A stretch of 64,000 bases of DNA from Neoaquamicrobium microcysteis (GCF_008180155.1 NZ_VSZS01000068.1:372001-436000), one strand, 5' to 3'. Counted from the first letter of the stretch, positions 18,452 through 28,332 are shown. Notes: a model not told the origin generated them from the letters alone. Program-made: numbers and translations.

Positions 18452-19306
18452 ATGACCAAGCCGGACCTGGCAACCCTCGAGAAGACCGTTGAGAAGGCCT
18501 TCGACGAGCGAGACGCCGTCAACACCGGCACGCGCGGTGAGGTGCGCGAGGCCGTCGAGGCCGCGCTGGAACTGCTCGACAAGGGGCAGGCCCGCGTCGC
18601 CGAGCGTCAGGCCGACGGAAACTGGACCGTGAACCAGTGGCTCAAGAAGGCGGTCCTTCTCTCCTTCCGCCTCAACCCGATGGAGATCATCAAGGGCGGC
18701 CCGGGGGAATCCGTCTGGTGGGACAAGGTCGCTTCCAAGTTCGACGGTTGGTCGGCCAACGAGTTCGAGAAGGCCGGTTTCCGCGCCGTGCCCAACTGCG
18801 TCGTGCGGCGCTCGGCCTATATCGCGCCCGGCGCGATCCTGATGCCGTCCTTTGTCAATCTCGGCGCCTATGTCGGCGAGGGCACGATGGTCGATACCTG
18901 GGCGACCGTCGGCTCCTGCGCCCAGATCGGCAAGAATGTCCACCTGTCGGGCGGCGTCGGCATCGGCGGTGTGCTGGAGCCGATGCAGGCCGGCCCCACC
19001 ATCATCGAGGACAACTGCTTCGTCGGCGCGCGCTCGGAGGTCGTGGAGGGCTGCATCGTGCGCGAGGGCTCGGTCCTGGGCATGGGTGTGTTCATCGGCA
19101 AGTCGACCAAGATCGTGGATCGCGAGACCGGCAACATCACCTATGGCGAGGTGCCGCCCTACTCGGTCGTCGTCGCCGGCGCGCTGCCCGGCAAGCCGAT
19201 GGGCAACGGTCAGCCCGGCCCCAGCCTCTATTGCGCCGTCATCGTCAAGCGCGTCGATGAAAAGACCCGCTCGAAGACCTCGATCAACGAACTTCTGCGG
19301 GATTGA
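18452..19306 (+). CDS. dapD: 2,3,4,5-tetrahydropyridine-2,6-dicarboxylate N-succinyltransferase
   Basis: Transfers succinyl from succinyl-CoA to tetrahydrodipicolinate in the succinylase branch of diaminopimelate and lysine synthesis. The 284 residues are the normal length. An N-terminal helical part is followed by left-handed beta-helix hexapeptide repeats ([46 protein letters not shown]). [20 protein letters not shown] is a further DapD hallmark. dapE lies 0.9 kb downstream on the same strand, so two steps of the pathway are linked, with two small genes between them. Confidence 0.97.
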   Translation: MTKPDLATLEKTVEKAFDERDAVNTGTRGEVREAVEAALELLDKGQARVAERQADGNWTVNQWLKKAVLLSFRLNPMEIIKGGPGESVWWDKVASKFDGWSANEFEKAGFRAVPNCVVRRSAYIAPGAILMPSFVNLGAYVGEGTMVDTWATVGSCAQIGKNVHLSGGVGIGGVLEPMQAGPTIIEDNCFVGARSEVVEGCIVREGSVLGMGVFIGKSTKIVDRETGNITYGEVPPYSVVVAGALPGKPMGNGQPGPSLYCAVIVKRVDEKTRSKTSINELLRD

Positions 19307-19347
19307 TCGGATCGCGACGGCGATCCATCCTGCCTCAAACGAACGAC

Positions 19348-19351
19348 GGAG
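19348..19351 (+). promoter_or_regulatory. ribosome site that supports a TTG start
   Basis: GGAG, six bases before the TTG at 19358. The later in-frame ATG at 19373 has no such site, so TTG is the better start for the DUF805 gene. Confidence 0.5.
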
Positions 19352-19357
19352 CTAGCC

Positions 19358-19726
19358 TTGCCCGCAAACCAGATGTTCTGGCTTTTCTTCGGTTTTTCCG
19401 GGCGCATCAGCCGGGCGGCCTATTTTCTGGCCGGCCTGCTGATGATGATCGTCGTCGTCTTCATCGTCTACCGGCTGACGCTGGCGCAGGAGGCGGGCAC
19501 CGGCGGCGCATTCTGGGAAACGCTGCTGAGCATCATCATGATCGCCTCGCTGTGGGCGCAGGCGGCGCTGGGGGCCAAGCGGCTGCACGACCTCGGCAGG
19601 CCGGGCATCTTCGCCGCGCTGCTCTTCGTCCCCGCGCTCAACTTCGTCGCCTTCATCGCGCTGTGCCTCATGCCCGGGCAACCGGGACCGAACCAGTACG
19701 GACAGACTACCAACGCGCCTGCGTAG
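19358..19726 (+). CDS. DUF805 family small membrane protein
   Basis: A 122-residue protein of the DUF805 family, function unknown. It opens with MFWLFFGFSGRISRAAYF, the usual DUF805 start with the FxGRxxRxxY motif. Three hydrophobic spans follow, then GAKRLHDLGRPG between spans two and three, the family's second conserved motif. The tail GQPGPNQYG is also typical. Start taken as TTG on the basis of its ribosome site. It lies 51 bases after dapD and may be read through from it. Confidence 0.85.
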   Translation: MPANQMFWLFFGFSGRISRAAYFLAGLLMMIVVVFIVYRLTLAQEAGTGGAFWETLLSIIMIASLWAQAALGAKRLHDLGRPGIFAALLFVPALNFVAFIALCLMPGQPGPNQYGQTTNAPA

Positions 19727-19739
19727 GGACGAAGCCACC

Positions 19740-20120
19740 ATGGACGATGCCGAGGCCGTGGCGCACGAATTCTGGCGACGCATGAACACTAATGACTGGT
19801 CGTTCGCGGCGCAGCTTTTCGGTGTCCCCTTCAGTCTGGACTGGCCCCAGTCACGCGAGCGCATCGTGTCGGCCGCCGACTTCGTCGCTCTTAACGCAGC
19901 CTACCCCGCGGCCGGCCGCTGGACGTTCGAGGTGATCCGTCTCGTCGGCGATGCGCGGACGGCTGTCACCGAGACGATTGTCAGCGACACTAAAATTGCG
20001 GCAACGGCCGTCACCTTCTTCGATGTCGAGGGCGGCCGCATACGCAGTATCCGCGAGTTCTGGCCCGATCCGTTTCCCGCAGCGGAGTGGCGGCGGCAGT
20101 GGGTTCAGCATCTCGGCTAG
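19740..20120 (+). CDS. SnoaL/NTF2-like fold protein
   Basis: A 126-residue protein with the pattern of the SnoaL-like branch of the NTF2 superfamily. An N-terminal helix (AVAHEFWRRMNTNDW) is followed by strands with TETIVSD and AATAVTFFDVEGGRIRSIREFW, the closing strand pair. These small cone-shaped domains bind small hydrophobic molecules or act as isomerases or hydrolases. No specific role can be assigned. It starts 13 bases after the DUF805 stop and is probably co-transcribed. Confidence 0.75.
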   Translation: MDDAEAVAHEFWRRMNTNDWSFAAQLFGVPFSLDWPQSRERIVSAADFVALNAAYPAAGRWTFEVIRLVGDARTAVTETIVSDTKIAATAVTFFDVEGGRIRSIREFWPDPFPAAEWRRQWVQHLG

Positions 20121-20220
20121 GCGCATGTCGGTCGCGGCCATAGGCCAATTTCCCGTCAGCGTTGCATCACGGCTGACAGCCGCGTGACAGGCGGCGGCGA
20201 TTCGATTATCCCTGCCTGCC

Positions 20221-21414
20221 ATGACCGACAAGCTGCCGACCGACCCCGCCGAAAACCTTGCAACTCTGATCCGTTGCCCGTCCGTGACGCCTGCGGAAGG
20301 CGGCGCGCTTTCGGCGCTCGAGGCGATGTTGAAGCCGCTGGGCTTCGGCACAGACCGGCCAGTGTTCACCGACGACGGCACGCCGGATGTCGAAAACCTC
20401 TATGCACGCCTGTCGGGCAACGGCCCGCATCTCATGTTCGCCGGCCACACCGACGTCGTGCCCGTGGGCGACGAGGCGGCATGGACGCATCCGCCCTTCG
20501 GCGCGGAGATCGCGGGCGGCTTCATGTTCGGGCGCGGCGCGGTCGATATGAAGGGCGGCATCGCCTGCTTCGTGGCGGCCGTCGCCCGTCATGTCGAGAC
20601 ACATGGCGCACCGAAGGGTTCGGTTTCGCTGCTGATAACCGGCGACGAGGAAGGCCCCTCGATCAACGGAACCGTCAAGCTGCTCGACTGGGCGGCCAGC
20701 CGCGGCGAGACGTGGGACGCGGCCATCGTCGGCGAACCCACCAACCCCGACCAGCTCGGCGACATGATTAAGATCGGCCGGCGCGGTGCGCTTTCCGGCG
20801 ACATCGTGGTTCACGGGCGGCAGGGGCACGCGGCCTATCCGCATCTGGCCGACAACCCGGTTCGCGGCATCGTCACGCTGGTGGATGCGCTGCTCTCGCC
20901 CGCCTTCGACGAGGGCACGAAGAACTTCCAGCCGACCAATCTGGAAGTCACCACCATCGATGTCGGCAACACCGCCACCAATGTGATCCCGGCGAAGGCC
21001 AGGGCCTCCTTCAACATCCGCTTCAACGACACGTGGAACGCCGAGACCGTTCAGGCCGAAATCCACAACCGGCTCGACAAGGCCGCGTCACGCAGCAAGC
21101 TGCGGCCGGGCCGCAAGGAAAAGATCGAGTTCGAGCTGACCTGGCGCGACCGCCCGAGCCCCGTCTTCCTCACCCATGACGACAGACTGATCGAGGGGCT
21201 TTCGGCCTCCGTTGAGGCCGTCACCGGCCGCAGGCCTGCGCTATCCACCTCCGGAGGCACGTCCGATGCGCGCTTCATCAAGGACTACTGCCCGGTCGTC
21301 GAGTTCGGCCTCGTCGGCCAGACGATGCACATGGTGGACGAGCGCGTCGCGCTGTCTGATCTGGAAACGCTGACGCGCATCTACCAGCGCTTCCTCGAAG
21401 ACTGGTTTGCCTGA
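20221..21414 (+). CDS. dapE: succinyl-diaminopimelate desuccinylase
   Basis: Removes succinate from N-succinyl-LL-diaminopimelate to give LL-DAP for lysine and peptidoglycan. It is a dinuclear zinc M20 enzyme of 397 residues, slightly longer than E. coli DapE (about 375). [13 protein letters not shown] holds the first metal His, [14 protein letters not shown] the bridging Asp, TGDEEGPS the catalytic Glu pair, and [11 protein letters not shown] the substrate-binding stretch near the C-terminus. A 100-base gap with no obvious terminator precedes it. The next gene begins two bases after its stop. Confidence 0.95.
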   Translation: MTDKLPTDPAENLATLIRCPSVTPAEGGALSALEAMLKPLGFGTDRPVFTDDGTPDVENLYARLSGNGPHLMFAGHTDVVPVGDEAAWTHPPFGAEIAGGFMFGRGAVDMKGGIACFVAAVARHVETHGAPKGSVSLLITGDEEGPSINGTVKLLDWAASRGETWDAAIVGEPTNPDQLGDMIKIGRRGALSGDIVVHGRQGHAAYPHLADNPVRGIVTLVDALLSPAFDEGTKNFQPTNLEVTTIDVGNTATNVIPAKARASFNIRFNDTWNAETVQAEIHNRLDKAASRSKLRPGRKEKIEFELTWRDRPSPVFLTHDDRLIEGLSASVEAVTGRRPALSTSGGTSDARFIKDYCPVVEFGLVGQTMHMVDERVALSDLETLTRIYQRFLEDWFA

Positions 21415-21416
21415 CC

Positions 21417-22019
21417 ATGCCGCCCGCCGAGGATATCCAGCGGCAACTCTTAGGCGCATGGCGCATGATGACGGGCAGGCGCGACGGCGTGCGCCTTCTC
21501 GACGTCTCGATTGACGGCTTCTGGAACTCGTTCTTCGCCATCGTCGTCGCGCTGCCTGCACTTCTCGTCGGCTGGGTTCCCCTGGCGAACGAACTTGCAG
21601 CACCCGACGCACGCTTCTCCGGCCGCGCGCTCCTGCTCTTCCGCCTCGCCATCGTCGATGTCGGCTCATGGGTGCTGCCCATCGCCGCGCTGGCGGTGGT
21701 CGCAGGCTTCGCCGGCATCCGCGACCGCTTCGTCCACTACGTCGTGGCCAGCAACTGGGCGTCGGTGCTGTTCGCATGGTTCATGCTGCCGGCCTCGCTG
21801 CTGCGTCTCGTGATGCCCGGCGCGGCCGAGGCGGCGACGACACTCTCGCTGGGCATCTTTCTCGGCTGCCTCGTGCTTTCGTGGCGGCTCACCAACGCGG
21901 CGATAGACAAGGGCGCGGCGGTGGCCACCGGCGTCTTTGCCGGCATGCTGGTCGCCTCCATCATGACGCTGTTCGCCCTGCAGGACATTCTGGGCATCGC
22001 GCCCGCGTCGGTTCAGTAG
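21417..22019 (+). CDS. unknown multi-span membrane protein
   Basis: I do not recognise this 200-residue protein as a named family. It begins with a soluble segment of about 35 residues ([19 protein letters not shown]), then has about five hydrophobic segments, for example [18 protein letters not shown] and [16 protein letters not shown]. No catalytic or metal motif is visible. The start is two bases after the dapE stop, so it is translated with dapE. Its 3' end overlaps the opposing truA gene by seven bases. The position may suggest an envelope role, but this is conjecture. Confidence 0.7.
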   Translation: MPPAEDIQRQLLGAWRMMTGRRDGVRLLDVSIDGFWNSFFAIVVALPALLVGWVPLANELAAPDARFSGRALLLFRLAIVDVGSWVLPIAALAVVAGFAGIRDRFVHYVVASNWASVLFAWFMLPASLLRLVMPGAAEAATTLSLGIFLGCLVLSWRLTNAAIDKGAAVATGVFAGMLVASIMTLFALQDILGIAPASVQ

Positions 22020-22756
22020 TCGACGCGGGTGAGATAGAGCCCGTCGGGCGGGGCGACCTGCCCGCATCGCGCGCGGTCGGCGGCCTTCAGCGCCGCTTCC
22101 AGGTCATCGGCGCTCCACGCCCCCTCGCCCACCTTCTTCAGCGATCCCACCATCGAGCGCACCTGATTGTGCAGGAACGAGCGCGCCGAAGCGCGCACCT
22201 CGATCAGGTCGCCGTCGCGCGTCACGTCCAGCCGGTCGAGCGTCTTGACCGGACTGTCGGACTGGCATTGCACCGAGCGGAAGGTGGTGAAGTCGTGCTT
22301 GCCGAGCAGCCGCTGCGCCGCTTCGTGCATCGCCGCTTCGTTCAGCACCTTCGGCACGTGCCAGACATTGCCGCGCATCAGCGCTGCCGGCGCGCGCCGG
22401 TTGAGGATGACATAGAGATAGTGCCGCGACGTGGCCGAGAACCGCGCGTCGAAAGTATCGGCCACCTGCTCGCAGGCCAGAACGGCGACCGCCTCGGCAG
22501 CAAGCTTCAGATGCGCGTTCACCGCGCCCTGCAACTTGAATGCGTCCCACTCGCGCTCCAGCGTCGCATGGGCGACCTGCCCGGTCGCGTGCACCCCGGC
22601 GTCGGTTCGCCCCGCCGCCCGTATCGTCACCGTCTCACCGGTCGCCGAAAGGATCGCCTTCTCCACCGCCCCCTGCACCGTCGCAAGGTCGGCCTGTCGC
22701 TGCCAGCCGGCATAGGCGCGGCCGTCATATTCGATGTCGAGGCGGTAGCGCGGCAT
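22013..22756 (-). CDS. truA: tRNA pseudouridine(38-40) synthase
   Basis: Converts uridines 38-40 of tRNA anticodon stems to pseudouridine. The start is at [12 protein letters not shown] (22756), giving the standard 247 residues. An in-frame ATG at 22762 overlaps the stop of the GNAT gene ahead (ATGA) and is an alternative two residues longer; the long upstream frame is not real. [15 protein letters not shown] holds the catalytic Asp. HDFTTFR and [13 protein letters not shown] are the other family motifs. Last gene of the minus-strand run def, fmt, GNAT, truA. Confidence 0.95.
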   Translation of the reverse strand: MPRYRLDIEYDGRAYAGWQRQADLATVQGAVEKAILSATGETVTIRAAGRTDAGVHATGQVAHATLEREWDAFKLQGAVNAHLKLAAEAVAVLACEQVADTFDARFSATSRHYLYVILNRRAPAALMRGNVWHVPKVLNEAAMHEAAQRLLGKHDFTTFRSVQCQSDSPVKTLDRLDVTRDGDLIEVRASARSFLHNQVRSMVGSLKKVGEGAWSADDLEAALKAADRARCGQVAPPDGLYLTRVDY

Positions 22757-22758
22757 GG

Positions 22759-23262
22759 TCATAGTGCCGAAAAGGCCGGGGGATAGACGAGCCGGCCCGC
22801 AACCGGCGCGTCGGCTCCCCATGCAAGCGCCTGTAACGCCTCTCCCTGCCACTGGCTGTCGAAGCGCGAGGCACGCGAATGCGCATAGCCGAAACGGCCG
22901 TAATAGGCGGGATCGCCGAGCACCACCGAAAGGCCCTCGCCGGCAAGGCGCAACTGCCTGTGCCCTTCCTCCACCAGAGCCTTCGCTATTCCCTGCTTTT
23001 GGGCGGGCGGCGCGACGGCCAACGGCGCAAGCGCCACCGCCGCAAAGCTGCGGTTGGCAGTTTCCACCATCAGCCGCGAGAACAGCACATGCCCCAGGAT
23101 TTCGCCATCGCGCTCGGCCACCAGTTCCAGCACGTCATCGCCATCGGCGACGAGGGCATCCACCAGCCGTGCCTCGTCCGGCTGGCCGAATGCCGCCTCC
23201 TCGACCGCCCGTATGGCGTCGCGGTCGGCTTCGGCGGCTTCGCGAATGGTCACGCCCTTCAT
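22759..23262 (-). CDS. GNAT family N-acetyltransferase (YhbS-like)
   Basis: Acetyl-CoA-dependent acetyltransferase of 167 residues. [21 protein letters not shown] is the usual first strand and helix of the fold, described here by its start [31 protein letters not shown] is the acetyl-CoA pyrophosphate loop, and [15 protein letters not shown] is typical of the YhbS subgroup. The acceptor is unknown. It overlaps fmt by four bases upstream (ATGA) and the alternative truA start downstream, so it sits inside a tightly coupled translation-related operon. Confidence 0.88.
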   Translation of the reverse strand: MKGVTIREAAEADRDAIRAVEEAAFGQPDEARLVDALVADGDDVLELVAERDGEILGHVLFSRLMVETANRSFAAVALAPLAVAPPAQKQGIAKALVEEGHRQLRLAGEGLSVVLGDPAYYGRFGYAHSRASRFDSQWQGEALQALAWGADAPVAGRLVYPPAFSAL

Positions 23263-24194
23263 GACAGGCGGTCTCCCTTGCGCAGCGACGCGCCCCGCAG
23301 GAAGGCGGCTGCGTCAAGCGGCTTGCCGCCCGCGCGCTGCAGCTTCGTCAGCCGCACCGCACCTTCGCCACACGCAACCGTCAGGTCGTCGCCAAGCACC
23401 TCGCCCGGTCGCCCGCTGCGACCCGCCATCGACGAGCCCAGCAGCTTCACCCGCTCCGGCTTGCCGCCGATGGCGATCTCGCACCACGCTCCCCGAAAGG
23501 GCGAGAGACCACGGATACGATCGTGCACCTCTCTCCCCGGGGACGACCAGTTGATCCGGGTTTCATCCTTGGTGATCTTCCTGGCATAGGTGGCGCCTTC
23601 TTCCGCCTGCGGCTTCAGCTCCAGCGTTCCCGCCTCCAGAGCGGCCAGCGCCTCGACCATCAGCGTCGCGCCGACGCTCATCAGCGCGTCGTGCAATTCA
23701 CCGGCGGTCATGTCCGGGTCGATTTCCACGCGCGCGGTCAGCCCGACCGGACCGGTGTCGAGGCCTTCGTCCATCTTCATGATCATCATGCCGGTTTCCG
23801 CATCGCCGGCCATGATGGCGCGCTGGATCGGTGCCGCCCCGCGCCAGCGCGGCAGCAGCGACGCGTGCCCGTTGAACGCACCCAGCCGCGTTCCGTCCAG
23901 TATCGCTTTCGGCAGCAGCAGCCCGTAGGCGACCACGACCGCGACATCGGCGTTCAGCGCGCGAAAAGCGGCCTGCTCGTCCTCGCCCTTCAGCGAAGCC
24001 GGCGTGCGCACCTCGACCCCGAGCTCTTCTGCCAGAACATGAACCGGCGATTTCGTCAGTTCCAGCCCCCGCCGTCCGGCCGGGCGCGGCGGCTGGCTGT
24101 AGACGGCGACGATCTCATGGCCCGCATCGGCCACGGCGCGCAGGGTCGCCGCGGAAAACTCCGGCGTTCCCATGAAGACGACGCGTAGGGACAT
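23259..24194 (-). CDS. fmt: methionyl-tRNA formyltransferase
   Basis: Formylates the initiator Met-tRNA using 10-formyltetrahydrofolate. The 311 residues match the family length. The N-terminus reads [36 protein letters not shown] has the catalytic Asn-His with the SLLPxxRG loop. A C-terminal OB-like part starts near residue 205 ([15 protein letters not shown]). It lies 27 bases downstream of def, the gene for the enzyme that later removes the formyl group, the usual pairing. It ends in a four-base overlap with the GNAT gene. Confidence 0.96.
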   Translation of the reverse strand: MSLRVVFMGTPEFSAATLRAVADAGHEIVAVYSQPPRPAGRRGLELTKSPVHVLAEELGVEVRTPASLKGEDEQAAFRALNADVAVVVAYGLLLPKAILDGTRLGAFNGHASLLPRWRGAAPIQRAIMAGDAETGMMIMKMDEGLDTGPVGLTARVEIDPDMTAGELHDALMSVGATLMVEALAALEAGTLELKPQAEEGATYARKITKDETRINWSSPGREVHDRIRGLSPFRGAWCEIAIGGKPERVKLLGSSMAGRSGRPGEVLGDDLTVACGEGAVRLTKLQRAGGKPLDAAAFLRGASLRKGDRLS

Positions 24195-24221
24195 GCGTGC
24201 TTGGACCCCGCTATGCCGAGG

Positions 24222-24749
24222 TCAGCCAGCCAGTTGGCTCGGCACCCGATCCCTGGCAAGTTTCTTGAATTTGCGAACCACCATATCGCGCTTCAGCTTC
24301 GAGATGTGGTCGATGAAGAGCACGCCGTTCAGGTGGTCGATCTCGTGCTGCAGGCATGTCGCCATCAGCCCGTCGGCGACCATAAGCTGCTCGGTGCCGT
24401 CGCGGTCGAGATACTTCACCGTCACCGTGTCAGGCCGCTCTACCTCGGCATAATATTCGGGGATCGAAAGGCAACCTTCCTCATAGACCGAGATGCCGTC
24501 GCCGCTGGCCACGATCTCCGGGTTGATGAAGACGTGCGGCTCCTTCGGCTGGTCCTCCTTGGCGAGGTCGATGACCACCATGCGGCGCGGCTCGCCGATC
24601 TGGATCGCAGCCAGCCCGATGCCCGGCGCGTCGTACATCGTCTCCAGCATGTCGTCGGCAAAGCGCCGCACGTCGTCGTCGATGCGTTCCACGGGTTTGG
24701 AAAGCTGACGAAGGATCGGATCGGGAAGGATGACAAGCGGTCTAATCAT
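24222..24749 (-). CDS. def: peptide deformylase
   Basis: Removes the formyl group from nascent proteins. It is a 175-residue type 1 Fe2+ enzyme. All three motifs are intact: [12 protein letters not shown] (motif 1), [14 protein letters not shown] (motif 2, metal Cys) and [15 protein letters not shown] (motif 3, two metal His and the catalytic Glu). First gene of the minus-strand run def, fmt, GNAT, truA. It is divergent from rmuC, with only 68 bases between the start codons. Confidence 0.97.
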   Translation of the reverse strand: MIRPLVILPDPILRQLSKPVERIDDDVRRFADDMLETMYDAPGIGLAAIQIGEPRRMVVIDLAKEDQPKEPHVFINPEIVASGDGISVYEEGCLSIPEYYAEVERPDTVTVKYLDRDGTEQLMVADGLMATCLQHEIDHLNGVLFIDHISKLKRDMVVRKFKKLARDRVPSQLAG

Positions 24750-24817
24750 GCCCGTCAGGTAATCGCTAAGTCCAGAGGCGTCAACGGGTTTGGCAGGAGC
24801 GTTCCTGTTTTGATCTT

Positions 24818-26098
24818 ATGTCGGTGGAGCGAATCGTTTATCGTCCGGCGATGAACGATACCGGCACGCTCCTTTCGCTCCCTCTCGCCCAGCTCGGTGC
24901 GACCACCCTCACGCTCGGTCATGCGCTCGCTGCCGTCGGCGGATTTGTCCTGCTCATCCTGCTTCTGCTGGTGCTGGCGCTGCGGCGCGCATCGGCAGCG
25001 CGCCAGCAGGCGGCGTTCGAGGCCGCAGAACGCGCGCGCGAGGCAGATGCCCGCATGGCGGAGATCGTCAAGGCGCAGGCCGAGATGCAGGGCCGCATGG
25101 GCACTATAGCCGAGGTTTTCGGCAGCCGGCAGGCCGAACTCACCAAGGCCATCGGCGAGCGGCTCGACGGCATGACCTCGCGCCTCGGCCACTCGATCAC
25201 CGAGCAGACAAAGTCGACCCACGAGAATCTGGCCAAGCTTCAGGAGCGGCTGGCCGTCATCGACACGGCGCAGAACAATATCCAGTCGCTCGCCGGGCAG
25301 GTGGTCCAGCTCCAGCAGATCCTGTCCAACAAGCAGACCCGAGGCGCCTTCGGGCAGAGCCGCATGGAGGCCATCGTGGCCGATGGCTTGCCCCACGGCG
25401 CCTACGAGTTTCAGGCGACGCTTTCCAACGGCAGCCGTCCCGATTGTCTCGTCCGTATGCCCAACGGCGCGCCCGATCTGGTCATCGACGCCAAGTTCCC
25501 GCTGGAGGCGTGGAACGCGATCCGCGCAGCCGCCGAAAGCGAGGGCGCGGAGGCGCAGAAGGCCGCCTCGCAGGCCTTCCGCCGTGACGTGGACGTGCAC
25601 ATCAAGGCCATCGCGGACAAGTACCTGATACAGGGCGAGACGCAGGAAACGGCCTTCATGTTCGTGCCGTCGGAATCGATCTTCGCCGAAATCCACGAGA
25701 ACTTCGAGGCGCTGGTGCAGCGGGCGCATCGCGCGCGCATCGTCATCGTCTCGCCGTCGCTGCTGATGCTGTCGATCCAGGTCATCCAGGCCGTCCTGAA
25801 GGATGCCCGCATGCGCGAGCAGGCGCATCTGATCCAGCACGAGGTGGTGCGGTTGATGGAGGATGTCGGGCGGCTGGACGACCGCGTGCGCAAGCTCCAG
25901 ACGCATTTCTCGCAGGCCACCCGCGATGTCGAGATGATCCTCACCTCCACCGACAAGCTGACCAAGCGCGGCGCGAAGATCGAGGCGCTGGAGCTTGGCG
26001 TCGAGCATGCCGAGGCTTCCGACGACCAGCCCGCCAGCCGTGCGGCCAGCTCGCGCACCGGCCAGTTGCGCCTGCATGTCGTGGACGATGCGGACTGA
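24818..26098 (+). CDS. rmuC: DNA recombination protein RmuC homologue
   Basis: RmuC-family protein, a membrane-tethered predicted endonuclease-fold protein linked to limiting DNA inversions at repeats. It has 426 residues from the ATG at 24818; another ATG at 24851 gives 415 and neither has a clear ribosome site. A hydrophobic anchor (FVLLILLLLVLALRRA) near residue 45 is followed by a coiled coil (about 60-180). The RmuC core is marked by LVIDAKFPLEAW near 225, QETAFMFVPSESIFAEI near 280 and a closing helical part. It usually follows def divergently in Rhizobiales (from memory). Confidence 0.92.
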   Translation: MSVERIVYRPAMNDTGTLLSLPLAQLGATTLTLGHALAAVGGFVLLILLLLVLALRRASAARQQAAFEAAERAREADARMAEIVKAQAEMQGRMGTIAEVFGSRQAELTKAIGERLDGMTSRLGHSITEQTKSTHENLAKLQERLAVIDTAQNNIQSLAGQVVQLQQILSNKQTRGAFGQSRMEAIVADGLPHGAYEFQATLSNGSRPDCLVRMPNGAPDLVIDAKFPLEAWNAIRAAAESEGAEAQKAASQAFRRDVDVHIKAIADKYLIQGETQETAFMFVPSESIFAEIHENFEALVQRAHRARIVIVSPSLLMLSIQVIQAVLKDARMREQAHLIQHEVVRLMEDVGRLDDRVRKLQTHFSQATRDVEMILTSTDKLTKRGAKIEALELGVEHAEASDDQPASRAASSRTGQLRLHVVDDAD

Positions 26099-26158
26099 CG
26101 CCCGCATCCTGCCATGATCGTCGGCGATTGAAGCGCGCTCGAATCGACAGGGGGCGTC

Positions 26159-26641
26159 ATGCAGCGCGACCGGACCACCACATTTCCCAGGGCAGCATTT
26201 GCCTCAATCGCTCTTCTTGCGGTTCTCGCCGGTTGCCAGACCGGCGCAACGCCGGGCAACAGCGCCGGTGCGTCGCGCTCGGGCGTCGCTCACCTCAGTG
26301 AAATCCGCTCGGCGGCAGGGCTCTCGTCGCTGAAGCCCGATTCTACGCTGGAACGCGCCGCGATGCGCCAGTCCGCCTACATGGCCAGTTCCGGAAAGAT
26401 GGCGCACGACACCGGCTGGCGGCGCGACTTCGCCACGCGCATGGCGCAGGACGGCGTGGCCGCACCCGCCGCAGAGAACCTCGCCCATGGCCGCATGGAC
26501 ACGGCGCGCGTGTTCCAGATGTGGATGGATTCAGCTGGCCATCGCCGGAACATGCTCGACCCGCGCTTCGAGCGTTTCGGCCTCGCCTATGCCGGCACGC
26601 AGGACGGTCGCCGCTACTGGACGCTCGTACTGGGCAAATAG
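26159..26641 (+). CDS. CAP-domain (SCP-like) lipoprotein
   Basis: A 160-residue lipoprotein. The signal peptide ends in LAGC with Cys26. The rest is a compact CAP domain. HLSEIRSAAGLSSLKPD is the first helix and loop; MAHDTGW holds the first His; AENLAHG and the closing GHRRNMLDPRFERFGLAYA are the CAP signatures. Bacterial CAP proteins lie in the envelope or outside the cell, and their biochemical role is unsettled. Gln at +2 predicts outer-membrane sorting. It ends one base before the stop of the opposing amidohydrolase gene. Confidence 0.9.
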   Translation: MQRDRTTTFPRAAFASIALLAVLAGCQTGATPGNSAGASRSGVAHLSEIRSAAGLSSLKPDSTLERAAMRQSAYMASSGKMAHDTGWRRDFATRMAQDGVAAPAAENLAHGRMDTARVFQMWMDSAGHRRNMLDPRFERFGLAYAGTQDGRRYWTLVLGK

Positions 26642-26642
26642 A

Positions 26643-27512
26643 TCATGCGACGCGCTCTTGCGCGTATTCCGCGATCGTCTCGGTGAAGCGGGTCAGATCC
26701 TCCTTCAGCGACGCGAAGCCGCCGGTGCGGTCCAGCGTGCCGTGATCCATGTAGAGGCCGCGGTTGATCTCGATCTGGATGGTGTGGAAGCCGTCGTCCG
26801 GCCTGCCGTAGCGCTCGACGATATAGGCGCCCTTGTAGGGGTCGTTCAGCGCGACGCTGTAGCCCAGCCCTTCCAGCGTGTCGGCGACGAAACGCGTGAA
26901 GCCCGGCGCGCAGGACGCCCCGTCCAGATCGCCCAGCACGAAATCGGCCCGCTTGCGGCCTGGGTCAGGCGACAGCGCGTTGCCGGTGGCCTGCATCGAA
27001 TGCCAGTTGATGTGGAACACCTCGCCGAAGCGGTCGTGCAGCGCCTTTATCTCGCGGTCGAGCGTGTCGTGATAGGGCAGCCAGTAATCCTCGATGCGCG
27101 TGATTATCTCCGCGCTCGTCAGTTCCCGGTCGTAGATCGGCACCGAATCTCCGATCAGCCGGAAGATCAGCCCTACCCCGCGCTCGGCGTTGATCGACGG
27201 CGCGGTCTCTCCGATCCAGTCTTCCGGCAGCAGATGCGGGTCGAGGTCCTGCGGCATCCGGTTGGGATCGACATAGGTGCGCGCGAAAAGCGCCTTCACC
27301 AGCGTCGCGCCGCAGCTTGGCGCGTCGATCACCAGATCGTCCACAAAGCGGTCCTCGCCGCCCACGAGCATTCGGCGGTCTACCGCATGGCCGAAATCGT
27401 CGGGATAGACGCGCCCGCTATGAGGCGAATCATAGAGCAGCGGCAGCGCCTCCCCGCGCGGTCGCCTTACCGAGACGGCTTCGGGCTTCGTGTCGGCGGC
27501 GATCTCAGACAT
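26643..27512 (-). CDS. N-formylglutamate amidohydrolase family protein
   Basis: Zinc amidohydrolase of the N-formylglutamate deformylase (HutG2-like) family, 289 residues from the ATG at 27512. LLYDSPHSGRVYPDDF with SPHSG, then ARTYVDPNR near the middle, INWHSMQATG and IQIEINRGLYMD near the C-terminus match the family. The first eight bases overlap the end of the DUF1028 gene, so the two are co-translated. No other hut genes are in the window. The true substrate may be another N-acyl amino acid. Confidence 0.88.
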   Translation of the reverse strand: MSEIAADTKPEAVSVRRPRGEALPLLYDSPHSGRVYPDDFGHAVDRRMLVGGEDRFVDDLVIDAPSCGATLVKALFARTYVDPNRMPQDLDPHLLPEDWIGETAPSINAERGVGLIFRLIGDSVPIYDRELTSAEIITRIEDYWLPYHDTLDREIKALHDRFGEVFHINWHSMQATGNALSPDPGRKRADFVLGDLDGASCAPGFTRFVADTLEGLGYSVALNDPYKGAYIVERYGRPDDGFHTIQIEINRGLYMDHGTLDRTGGFASLKEDLTRFTETIAEYAQERVA

Positions 27513-28179
27513 CGCCTTCCTCGAAGACGCCTGCGGGGTTGGCGCGTGTCGCCATGCGCCTGATATGCGGCAGCAGTTCGCGGTCGAACACGCCGTGCAG
27601 GCGAACCAGCTCGCCGATCGGGTCGTCGTGATCGTCCACGCGGATGTCCCAGAGCGGATATTCTTCCGTCGCCACGACATAGACGGTCGCGGAGCGTTCC
27701 TCCTTGCGGTCGCCTCCTGCCGCCATGCCGGCCGCCAGCGCCCGCACCAGCCTTTCCACCAGCGGCTGGCTTTCGCTCTGGCGAAACTCGATCACGGCGG
27801 CTTCGATCACCTGCGGTCCTTCGAGCCTGTTGCCCTGCACGCAGAAATCGCGGTGCGTCGCCCCGCCGGCCCATGGCTTGCAGCCCTCTCCGGTCCAGAT
27901 TGCGGTCGTTCCATCGCGGTCGATCACGCCCAACTGGCGGCGGTCCATGCGCGGGTCGGTCTCGCCGAGCGCGGCGATGGTATCCTGCGCAGACATGCCG
28001 CTTTGCAGCATCCGAATGCCGTCGATGCCCAGATATGGGTTGAGCCGCGCCTGCGTCGCGATGGCGCCTGCACCCGGCGATGCGTGCGTCAGCAGCTTGC
28101 CCACCGCCGGCAGCGCCGTCGTTGCCGAGATGCCGAACTCGCCCGTTCGCGGGCAGCGGGCGACTATTGAAAACGTCAT
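27505..28179 (-). CDS. DUF1028 family Ntn-hydrolase-like protein
   Basis: A 224-residue DUF1028 protein starting at the ATG at 28179 (MTFSIVARC); the open frame reaches further upstream but without family similarity. The opening MTFSIVARCPRTGEFG, ATQARLNPYLGIDGIRML and FCVQGNRLEGPQV are family marks. The fold is that of N-terminal nucleophile hydrolases, and Thr2 exposed after Met removal would be the candidate nucleophile (inference). A C-terminal extension of about 40 residues (LVRLHGVFDRELLPHIRRM) is also common. Coupled to the amidohydrolase gene by an eight-base overlap, which suggests both act on the same peptide or amide substrates. Confidence 0.87.
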   Translation of the reverse strand: MTFSIVARCPRTGEFGISATTALPAVGKLLTHASPGAGAIATQARLNPYLGIDGIRMLQSGMSAQDTIAALGETDPRMDRRQLGVIDRDGTTAIWTGEGCKPWAGGATHRDFCVQGNRLEGPQVIEAAVIEFRQSESQPLVERLVRALAAGMAAGGDRKEERSATVYVVATEEYPLWDIRVDDHDDPIGELVRLHGVFDRELLPHIRRMATRANPAGVFEEGDV

Positions 28180-28332
28180 GATGGCCCCTGATAAACCTTG
28201 CCGTGGTCGGGGAACGGGTCGCCTTCCGCTTGGTTCCGCGCCCGGCATGGGAGGAAACACTGTTCACCGGATGGCACTTTGCGCAAACGGGCCCCACAGC
28301 CTATCTGTCGTTGAAATCACGGGAGTTGAACG

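Noticed and set aside
24755-26107. 450-codon open frame opposite rmuC
   Set aside because: Third-position GC keeps the antisense frame open. It has no family motif or ribosome site, while the plus strand encodes clear RmuC.
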